22,164 nucleotides of DNA from Spirochaetia bacterium (lineage in GTDB: Bacteria; Spirochaetota; Spirochaetia; JABMQR01): assembly GCA_016784705.1 (NCBI GenBank), contig JADHUD010000009.1, positions 1 through 22,164 of the forward strand, in the 5' to 3' direction. A program made the position numbers and the translations under genes. A model generated the notes under the pieces. It was not told where the DNA came from. It saw only the letters and a list, made by a program, of their open reading frames with translations, and did no database searches. Position 1 is the stretch's first letter; every line of letters begins with the position of its first letter. This document shows positions 1-6,349 of the stretch, piece after piece.

Positions 1-264
1 ATTTCAACTTGTATGTATTATACGGGGCTGGATCCAAGACCCGGGCGTAATTTCTCCCAAGTATATATACCAAAAGGACGGGAAAAAAGACTGCAAAAAG
101 CTCTTATTCATTATAAAAGTCCGGAAAACAGGAAATTGGTTATTGAAGCACTTAACACTGCCGGCCGAACAGACCTTATTGGTACCGGCAAGAATTGTCT
201 TATAAGAAACAACATGAAATCTTCGAACAGAAATAAGAAGAGCGGCGGGTTTAAAAAAACATAG
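1..264 (+). CDS. YgiQ-type radical SAM protein, C-terminal fragment
   Basis: Partial gene: the reading frame is open from base 1 and ends at TAG 262-264, so only about 87 C-terminal residues are visible and the radical SAM CxxxCxxC core lies outside the window. The residues match the C-terminal region of the YgiQ/UPF0313 family: a CMYYTGLDP segment, a YIPKG segment, then a stretch ending in RTDLIGTGKNCLIR, which in this family closes the conserved part. The last 20 or so residues are a basic, Ser/Asn/Lys-rich tail. The function of the family is not established. The first ATG at 13 is internal to the protein and is not the start. Assignment rests on family memory of this C-terminal motif and is fairly firm; the role is unknown. 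Confidence 0.8.
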   Translation: MSTCMYYTGLDPRPGRNFSQVYIPKGREKRLQKALIHYKSPENRKLVIEALNTAGRTDLIGTGKNCLIRNNMKSSNRNKKSGGFKKT

Positions 265-332
265 GAATATCCGTAGTATAGTATTCTTAATTCAATTGGC
301 AGCGCAAATTTATACAGCATAAACAAGACCCA

Positions 333-359
333 TTGACACTGCAGAGCAGTTGTTATACT
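333..359 (+). promoter_or_regulatory. Putative sigma70-type promoter ending just before the MATE gene
   Basis: TTGACA at 333-338 and TATACT at 354-359, with a 15-bp spacer and a TG one base upstream of the -10 (extended -10). The ATG at 368 lies only 8 nt after the -10, so transcription would begin at or next to the start codon. No Shine-Dalgarno sequence precedes the ATG. The 15-bp spacing is shorter than optimal; the near-perfect boxes make it credible. Confidence 0.55.
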
Positions 360-367
360 AACAATTG

Positions 368-1822
368 ATGTATAAAAAACTTACGGTACCCGGAAATCAA
401 ATTTCTCTTCTTTCAAAAAATGGAATTCTACGGGATAAATCCTTTTATATAGCTATAATAACGCTCGCCCTTCCCATCATGTTACAAAATCTACTTGCAG
501 CTTCACTCTCTTTTGTCGACACCGTTATGGTTGGCCAGCTTGGTGAAGTAAAAATAGCTGCTGTCGGGCTTGCAAACCAGATGTTTTTTCTTGTAATTCT
601 TATATTTTTCGGTATAAGCAGCGGTGCCTCGATTTTTTTTGCACAATTCTGGGGTGATAAAGATATAAAAAGTATTCATAAAACTCTCGGACTTGCTCTC
701 ACAATCGGGATATCGTGTGCAGCAATTATTTCAATAGTATCCATTTTCTTACCGGAAAAAATTATGCGGATTTTCAGTCCGGACAAAGCCGTTATTTCTG
801 TTGGAGCTGAATATTTAAAGATTGTCGGTATCAGTTATACTTTTTCGGCAGTAACCTATATTTTTTCAGCAGCGCTCAGAAGTACAGAGGATGCACGAAC
901 TCCTTTAATAGTATCCGCAATTTCCATGACTACAAATGCTATTTTTAACTATCTACTGATTTTTGGTAAATTCGGGTTCCCCCAGATGGGTGTACGGGGA
1001 GCCGCTGTTGCAACCACAGGTTCACGGGCATTGGAAATGTGTTTAATTATTGCTGTCTCGTACATAAAGAAAAAACCAACCGCTGCACCTTTAGCGGAAA
1101 TTTTCTCTTTTACGAAAGAATTTACCGCAAAATTCTTCAAACTTGTATCACCGGTCATTCTGAATGAGATGGCATGGTCTTTCGGAATGGTAATGTATAA
1201 AATCGTTTTCTCGCGAATGGGAACTTCAATAATTGCTTCAGCAAATATAAGTGAATCCATCCAAAGTCTCTTTTTTGTGGTGTTCGTAGGAACAGCAAAT
1301 AGTGCTGCAATATTAATTGGAAAGAAAATTGGTGAGAAGAACCAGAAAATGGCAAAATCCTACGCCTCGGGGTTTCTTGTTCTGGGATTGTGTATGGGGG
1401 TTGTTGTCGGGGGTCTTATGGCTTCTTTCTCCTCACTGATTCCGCGGGTATTCAACGCCGCGCCTGAAATTTTGTCTATCAGCTCAAAGTCTTTACTGAT
1501 TATGAGCATGATACTCCCTATTAAGGTTTTCAACATGCATTCCATAGTAGGTGTCCTCAGAAGTGGCGGAGACACCCGATTTTCGCTTATTCTGGAAATT
1601 ACCAGCGTGTGGTGTGTCGGCGTACCATTAGCGTTTATCGGCGGTTTAATTCTGCACATTCCCATCTACTATCTCTATGGTCTGGTAGGATTAGAAGAGG
1701 TGTATAAACTGATTATCGGGGCACGGAGAATCCGTTCGGGTAAGTGGATCAACGATCTTACAGAAACACACTTACCAGCAGAACCTATAATAAACAGCTT
1801 GTCCGGAACAGAAATTTCATAA
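368..1822 (+). CDS. MATE family multidrug/metabolite efflux transporter
   Basis: A 484-residue inner-membrane antiporter of the MATE (multi-antimicrobial extrusion) family, which exports cationic drugs or metabolites in exchange for Na+ or H+. The family signature is visible near the N-terminus (ALPIMLQNLL...SFVDTVMVGQLG, with Asp51). A second-half copy follows (SPVILNEMAWSFGMVMYKIVFSRMG), then RSGGDTRFSLILE and the usual basic end IRSGKWIND. Hydrophobicity fits about 12 membrane segments in two homologous halves; length is normal. Start: ATG 368 is chosen; an in-frame TTG at 365 directly precedes it. There is no Shine-Dalgarno site, and a promoter at 333-359 suggests a leaderless transcript. 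The gene stands alone between a YgiQ-type gene and a hairpin array. Substrate cannot be predicted. Confidence 0.93.
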   Translation: MYKKLTVPGNQISLLSKNGILRDKSFYIAIITLALPIMLQNLLAASLSFVDTVMVGQLGEVKIAAVGLANQMFFLVILIFFGISSGASIFFAQFWGDKDIKSIHKTLGLALTIGISCAAIISIVSIFLPEKIMRIFSPDKAVISVGAEYLKIVGISYTFSAVTYIFSAALRSTEDARTPLIVSAISMTTNAIFNYLLIFGKFGFPQMGVRGAAVATTGSRALEMCLIIAVSYIKKKPTAAPLAEIFSFTKEFTAKFFKLVSPVILNEMAWSFGMVMYKIVFSRMGTSIIASANISESIQSLFFVVFVGTANSAAILIGKKIGEKNQKMAKSYASGFLVLGLCMGVVVGGLMASFSSLIPRVFNAAPEILSISSKSLLIMSMILPIKVFNMHSIVGVLRSGGDTRFSLILEITSVWCVGVPLAFIGGLILHIPIYYLYGLVGLEEVYKLIIGARRIRSGKWINDLTETHLPAEPIINSLSGTEIS

Positions 1823-1835
1823 ACTGCTTTATCTG

Positions 1836-1997
1836 ACTCCTGTGCTGGAGGTTGCGAAGCAACCTCCTCCCCTAGCTCCCATGGAGTTTCTTCAAGAAAC
1901 TCCTGTGTTGAAGGTTACGAAGTAACCTCCTCCCCTGGCTCCCGTGGAGTTTCTTCAAGAAACTCCTGTGTTGAAGGTTACGAAGTAACCTTCAACA
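1836..1997. repeat. Tandem array of palindromic hairpins (63-bp unit, about 2.5 copies)
   Basis: The array fills most of the gap between the MATE gene and nagA. A 63-bp unit repeats: 1883-1928 is identical to 1946-1991 over 46 bp, and 1836-1882 matches 1899-1945 with six differences. Each unit holds two perfect inverted repeats with 3-nt loops: type A (1847-1867, 1912-1928, 1969-1997; loop GAA) and type B (1883-1903, 1946-1966; loop TCA). Stems are 7-13 bp. The G1854-C1860 pair of the first A hairpin becomes A1917-T1923 in the second, a compensatory change. There is no T-tract after any hairpin, so these are not ordinary intrinsic terminators, though they may end or protect the MATE transcript. 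Confidence 0.9.
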
Positions 1998-1998
1998 A

Positions 1999-2027
1999 TT
2001 GACCATTCACATATTTGAACTTATATT
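1999..2027 (+). promoter_or_regulatory. Putative promoter of nagA-pepD
   Basis: TTGACC at 1999-2004 and TATATT at 2022-2027 are separated by an optimal 17 bp. The start of transcription would fall near 2034, giving a leader of about 40 nt that contains the GGAG ribosome-binding site at 2065-2068. The -35 begins two bases after the last hairpin of the repeat array. Seen in sequence; activity is inferred. Confidence 0.6.
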
Positions 2028-2074
2028 GTGAGAAGACTCTCTTCGTATATGGCACTAAGAGATTGGAGTAATTC

Positions 2075-3265
2075 ATGTCAGATATTCTTATTCACAATGG
2101 AACAATTCTAACCGGTTATACAAAGCTTGAAAGCAGCTGTCTGCTTATATCAAATGGCGAAATAGCCGATGTCTTCGGAGAAAAAAGATTTCGACAGAAA
2201 ACTTTTTCTCCTCAAACAAGAATATTTAATGCCGACGGAGCTTATATAACCCCGGGATTGATAGACACTCATATACATGGATTTGGTGGATTTGGTGCAG
2301 ACGATCTATCTCCCGATTCAATTCTTTCAATGTCAGAGGAACTTGCAGATTATGGAGTTACAGGATTTTGTCCTACTGTATATACAGATGAAACAGATAG
2401 TATGATTGCTGCTACCGAAGCTTGTGTTGAGGCAATAGGTTTAGAAAAGGGTGCAAAAATTCTTGGGATAAATCTTGAAGGACCGTTTGTATCCCCTAAA
2501 AGAATAGGGGCTCAAAAAACCAGTGCTGCAAAAGAAGTTGATATTAAATTGATGGAAAAACTTATCAAAGCAGGAAGCGGTCATGTAATTTGCATGACCG
2601 TTGCTCCGGAACTTAAGAATATGCGGGATATAGCTCTATATGCTGTAAAAAATGGTATTACATTACTGGCCGGACATACTGATGCAACATATGAAAATAT
2701 GGTGGAAGGAATGCAGGCCGGTATACTTCACTCTACACACTTCTTTAATGCAATGAGTAATCTCCATCACAGAAACCCCGGAGCAGTCGGCGCTATTATG
2801 ATTCATCCTGAAATGGCCTGTGAAATAATTGCAGATGGACATCATGTACACCCGGATATCGTTAAACTTCTGCTAAGAGACAAACCGGTAAGTAAAGTTG
2901 TACTTGTTACAGATGCACTAAAACCAACCATGCAGAAAACGGGAAAATATACCGCAAACAAAGAAGAGGTATATCTACGGGAGGGTTTGTTTTATAAAAA
3001 ATCTGATAATGTTATTGCCGGATCCACACTTACCATGCTAAGCGGAATTAAGAATCTTGTCACTTGGGGTATTCATATTGAAAATGCTGTTCAGATGGCC
3101 AGCAGTAACCCGGCACGTATTTATCATTTTCATAATCGCGGGTCTCTGGTACCGGGATCTATTGCGGATATCACAATTTTTAATGATAAATTCGAGATGC
3201 AGTCCACCATAATTGGCGGAGAACTTTTACGAAACAGTCTCATAGAGGAAAAACACTCATCATAG
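2075..3265 (+). CDS. nagA: N-acetylglucosamine-6-phosphate deacetylase
   Basis: Cytoplasmic amidohydrolase that converts GlcNAc-6-phosphate to glucosamine-6-phosphate and acetate, in use of amino sugars or recycling of cell-wall GlcNAc. The 396-residue length is typical. Visible motifs in order: DTHIHGFGG (64-72, metal His pair H66/H68), NLEGPFVSP (metal Glu135), GHTDATYEN (H201), HFFNAMSNLHHRNPG (H222), ADGHHVHPD (H256/H257) and VTDA (catalytic Asp280). These line up with E131, H195, H216 and D273 of E. coli NagA. The H66/H68 pair suggests the two-metal form seen in Bacillus. ATG 2075 has GGAG six bases upstream. No nagB, PTS or nag regulator is in the window; pepD follows after 51 bp and is probably co-transcribed. 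Confidence 0.96.
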   Translation: MSDILIHNGTILTGYTKLESSCLLISNGEIADVFGEKRFRQKTFSPQTRIFNADGAYITPGLIDTHIHGFGGFGADDLSPDSILSMSEELADYGVTGFCPTVYTDETDSMIAATEACVEAIGLEKGAKILGINLEGPFVSPKRIGAQKTSAAKEVDIKLMEKLIKAGSGHVICMTVAPELKNMRDIALYAVKNGITLLAGHTDATYENMVEGMQAGILHSTHFFNAMSNLHHRNPGAVGAIMIHPEMACEIIADGHHVHPDIVKLLLRDKPVSKVVLVTDALKPTMQKTGKYTANKEEVYLREGLFYKKSDNVIAGSTLTMLSGIKNLVTWGIHIENAVQMASSNPARIYHFHNRGSLVPGSIADITIFNDKFEMQSTIIGGELLRNSLIEEKHSS

Positions 3266-3316
3266 TAAATAGATCAATATCTTTAAAAGAACCTCAAGTA
3301 ATAAGGAGTATGTACT

Positions 3317-4777
3317 ATGTCAGATGCAATTAAAGGCTTACAGCCGGAGCCAGTTTGGGAATATTTTGAGGAATTATCGCAAATCCCAAGGGAGTCGGGA
3401 AATGAGAAAGCATTCAGGAAATATCTTATCGGCTTTGCTGAGAAAAGAGGACTCTTCTGGGTAGAAGACAGTATTGGAAATGTAATTATCAAAAAACCTG
3501 CCTCTTCTGGTAATGAAAAAATATTACCGACAATTATTCAAAGCCATATGGATATGGTGTGTGTAAAAACCGCTGAATCTCCGCATGATTTCACAAAAGA
3601 CCCTATTAAACTCGTAAGAAAGGGTGACTGGATGTATGCTGATAACACTACGCTTGGTGCAGACAATGGCATAGCAATTGCAATGACCCTGTCTCTTCTT
3701 TCAGATTCAGAGGCAGTGCATGGACCAATAGAAGCACTTTTTACCATATCAGAAGAGACAGGACTGGAAGGTGCTCTAAACCTTGACATATCACTTCTTG
3801 ATTCCCGGCGTCTTATTAATATTGATTCCGAGGAAGAAGGCGAATTCATTATTGGATGTGCCGGGGGGAGCGAAATTGTAGGAACCTTACATGCCGATTA
3901 TCAGGATGTCCCCAGAAACAACGAAAGCTGGAAAGTTTCATTATCCGGATTTCTTGGCGGTCATTCGGGATCTGAAATCCACACAGGCCGGGGAAACGCA
4001 ATAAAATATGGGGTTCGGTTTCTTCGCGATCTTATAACTGTCCCTAATATCTCTTTAATGATATCAGAAATATCTGGCGGAACAAAACGGAATGTCATAC
4101 CAAGCACTTTTTCGTGTACCTTTACCATACATAACGGAAATTCGGATTCTGTAGAGGCCGCTGTTTTAAAACTGAGAGAGGCGATAGCATCAGAGTTGGC
4201 TAAACGTGATCCCGGAGCTGGTGTCGAACTGGTAAAAGTTGGGAATCCGCAAACTGCTGTATCATCAGAACAATCAGCCGCGGTAATTAATACCATATAC
4301 ATTACTCCGCACGGACCCGAATCCTGGAGTGTTGATATTGAAGGATTAGTCGAAACCTCAAATAATTTTGCGGTAATAGCCCTAAATGAAGGAAAGTTTT
4401 TTTTCGACACCAGCCAGCGCTCTTCTATCATGAGTGCCCGTGATGAAATGGCAGAAAGGACAAGGGCAGCTCTGGAGACCTGTGGAGCCGTTGTTGAAAA
4501 AATTAATACCTATCCATCATGGACACCGAATACCAGCTCTCCATTTGCGGAGATATGTGCGAACTCCTATATGGAACTGACCGGCACCAGACCCAAAGTA
4601 ACAGCGATTCACGCAGGCCTCGAATGCGGGGTTATTAACAGCAAAGCAAAGGGAATGGACTCCATCTCTTTTGGTCCGGATATTCGTGGTGCTCATTCTG
4701 TTGAAGAACGTCTTAATATAGGATCAACAGAACGAATCTATACTTTTCTTAAAAAACTGACGGCGGATCTCTGCTGA
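3317..4777 (+). CDS. pepD: Aminoacyl-histidine dipeptidase (peptidase D, M20 family)
   Basis: Cytoplasmic di-zinc dipeptidase that cleaves Xaa-His and other unblocked dipeptides, for peptide nutrition and turnover. The 486 residues match the E. coli PepD length of 485. Metal and catalytic sites can be read directly: QSHMDMV (H77, D79), LGADNGIA (D116, bridging Asp), SEETGLEGA (catalytic E146 and metal E147), NIDSEEEGE (D170) and RGAHSVEE near the end (H460). The dimerisation (lid) domain lies roughly between residues 185 and 390. The start at 3317 has a strong AAGGAG at 3303-3308; an out-of-frame ATG at 3310 is ignored. It follows nagA by 51 bp in the same direction. The TGA stop lies inside the left arm of a 12-bp hairpin. 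Confidence 0.96.
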   Translation: MSDAIKGLQPEPVWEYFEELSQIPRESGNEKAFRKYLIGFAEKRGLFWVEDSIGNVIIKKPASSGNEKILPTIIQSHMDMVCVKTAESPHDFTKDPIKLVRKGDWMYADNTTLGADNGIAIAMTLSLLSDSEAVHGPIEALFTISEETGLEGALNLDISLLDSRRLINIDSEEEGEFIIGCAGGSEIVGTLHADYQDVPRNNESWKVSLSGFLGGHSGSEIHTGRGNAIKYGVRFLRDLITVPNISLMISEISGGTKRNVIPSTFSCTFTIHNGNSDSVEAAVLKLREAIASELAKRDPGAGVELVKVGNPQTAVSSEQSAAVINTIYITPHGPESWSVDIEGLVETSNNFAVIALNEGKFFFDTSQRSSIMSARDEMAERTRAALETCGAVVEKINTYPSWTPNTSSPFAEICANSYMELTGTRPKVTAIHAGLECGVINSKAKGMDSISFGPDIRGAHSVEERLNIGSTERIYTFLKKLTADLC

Positions 4778-4889
4778 ACGGTATTCCATACCGTTCAGCT
4801 TGGGAGTTTTGTTTACACAAAACTCCATGCCAGGTTGTAGCAAGGGGTATTTGACCTTGCGTTCTCCACTAAACGGTATGTAATACCGT
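4773..4889. repeat. Convergent-gene hairpin cluster between pepD and the membrane protein gene
   Basis: Four inverted repeats fill the 115-bp gap between convergent genes. In order: 12-bp stem with loop TCC (4773-4799, overlapping the pepD stop codon); 10-bp stem with loop TTAC (4803-4826); 6-bp stem with 9-nt loop (4840-4860); 7-bp stem with loop GTA (4873-4889). The first and last share the arm ACGGTAT/ATACCGT. The second begins GGAGTTT and ends AAACTCC, like the type B hairpins at 1883 and 1946. It may act as a two-way transcription end, but there is no clear T-tract. Confidence 0.85.
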
Positions 4890-4892
4890 CTA

Positions 4893-5324
4893 TTACTTCA
4901 CTTTCCAGATAGAATAGATTGATATAAGTACAATAAGGTGCAGAATTGTTGTTTGGCCCCAGAAGAGCCAGTCAAATCTGCCAGCACCAAAGTTCGGTGC
5001 CAAGATATCAAGAAGAACAATAAGAAGAATCCATAAAATCATCGAAATCAACTGCGCGAGGTTTACCAGCTTCTTATCAACCTTTGCAAATACGGTAGCA
5101 ATGAGAACAATCCCACAGGCAAGTTCAATTATTGCAATAAAGATATCAAGAAATTCGGAATCTCCGCCAAAAGCCTGTGATACCGATCTGCCAAGTTCTG
5201 TAAACCCCGAATTGTAATCCGTTATCCCTGCTATACCCATAAGCAGGAAAAGAACACCTATCGCAATCTGAAGAATGAAACTTGTTTGCCCGTTCAATTT
5301 GGATGCTGTTTTTTTTGCTGTCAT
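4893..5324 (-). CDS. Small four-helix membrane protein of unknown function
   Basis: I do not recognise a characterised family. The 143-residue protein has a short basic N-terminus and four strongly hydrophobic segments at about 16-38, 58-80, 87-108 and 119-140, with short loops including KVDKK between helices 2 and 3. The layout resembles DoxX-like four-helix proteins, but I see no diagnostic motif, so this is only a suggestion. Start ATG at 5324 has AGGAG spaced normally upstream. It lies 33 bp after metF on the same strand, with no evident terminator between, so it is probably the last gene of the methionine unit. Its link with methionine or sulfur metabolism is inferred from position only. 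Confidence 0.75.
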   Translation of the reverse strand: MTAKKTASKLNGQTSFILQIAIGVLFLLMGIAGITDYNSGFTELGRSVSQAFGGDSEFLDIFIAIIELACGIVLIATVFAKVDKKLVNLAQLISMILWILLIVLLDILAPNFGAGRFDWLFWGQTTILHLIVLISIYSIWKVK

Positions 5325-5357
5325 AAGAAACTCCTAAGTTTAAAAAATAAAATATTA

Positions 5358-6311
5358 TTAGAAAACTGCTTTCACTATTTTTGCAATATTATCGGCACGG
5401 CCAAGGGTATAGTAGTGAACCCCCGGGACCCCGTAAGCAATAAGTTCTTTCGATTGTTGAATCGCAAAATCAACTCCTATTTCTCTCACTTCTGCATTTG
5501 TTTTACACACGGACACTGCACTGTAAAGTTCTTTAGGTAAATCAATACTAAAAGTCTGAGGAATCAGATTAATATCAGTCAATGCTGACAGCGGTTTTAT
5601 ACCCGGAATTATTGGTACTGTTATCCCTTCATTTCTGCACCGCTCAACAAAATCAAAAAATTTTGCATTTATAAAAAACATCTGAGTTACGATATAATCA
5701 GCACCGTCAGTTACCTTTTGTTTCAGCATTGCTATGTCGTTATCCATATTCGGAGCCTCAGCATGCTTCTCCGGATACCCGGCAACTCCAATACAAAAAT
5801 CAGTCTTTTTCTGATTTTTTAATCCTAAATCGAGATATTCACCCTCATTCATGGCAGAAATCTGTTTTACAAGCTCATTTGTATGTCTGTGTCCAAATCG
5901 GGTGGGGACAAATCTCCGCTCTCCTCTGGGGGGGTCTCCCCGTAAAGCAAACACATTATCTATATTCAGAAAATTCAATTCTATAAGTTCATTCTCAATC
6001 TCTTCAGTAGTCAGACCTCCACAAAGAAGATGGGGAACAACTTCAATATTGTATTTGTATTTCACAGCAGCAGAGAGCGCAACAGTTCCTGGCCTTTTCT
6101 GGAGCACCCTCCTTTCAGCCAATCCGTCAGCCCGCTCCACATAGACAACTTCCTGCTGATGTGAGGTAAAGTTAATATAAGCCGGCTCGTACTCTTTCAG
6201 CAGTTCTATTGCATTGGATATTTTTTCCATCTGGTGGCCTTTTAAAGGCGGCAGCATTTCAAAAGTAAACAGTGGTTTTTTGGCAGCTGCTAATATTTCT
6301 GTAACCTTCAT
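5358..6311 (-). CDS. metF: 5,10-methylenetetrahydrofolate reductase
   Basis: Flavoprotein TIM barrel that reduces 5,10-methylene-THF to 5-methyl-THF, the methyl donor for MetH. The 317-residue length is normal for the bacterial single-domain enzyme. Key sites: FTFEMLPP with Glu18 (proton donor, E28 in E. coli), NVFALRGDPP with Asp126 (folate contact, D120), CIGVAGYPEKHAEAPN (173-188), TQMFF with Gln210 (Q183) and PGIKPL (236-241). ATG 6311 has AAAGGA just upstream. It follows metH by 38 bp in the same direction, matching its role of supplying MetH. The reductant is not evident from the sequence: no MetV-like partner is in the window. Confidence 0.97.
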   Translation of the reverse strand: MKVTEILAAAKKPLFTFEMLPPLKGHQMEKISNAIELLKEYEPAYINFTSHQQEVVYVERADGLAERRVLQKRPGTVALSAAVKYKYNIEVVPHLLCGGLTTEEIENELIELNFLNIDNVFALRGDPPRGERRFVPTRFGHRHTNELVKQISAMNEGEYLDLGLKNQKKTDFCIGVAGYPEKHAEAPNMDNDIAMLKQKVTDGADYIVTQMFFINAKFFDFVERCRNEGITVPIIPGIKPLSALTDINLIPQTFSIDLPKELYSAVSVCKTNAEVREIGVDFAIQQSKELIAYGVPGVHYYTLGRADNIAKIVKAVF

Positions 6312-6349
6312 AGTTGTCCTTTTCTGATGTTATTGTTTATTTGTTAACT

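Noticed and set aside
262..300. Terminator after the YgiQ-type gene
   Set aside because: Only a loose A/T-rich 7-bp pairing with a 12-nt loop and no T-tract could be drawn.
1836..1997. Short CRISPR-like array
   Set aside because: The repeats are self-palindromic, contiguous tandem units with no unique spacers, and no cas genes are nearby.
3961..4431. 156-aa open frame antisense to pepD
   Set aside because: It lies wholly within pepD, which is supported by intact catalytic residues, and has no recognisable domain.
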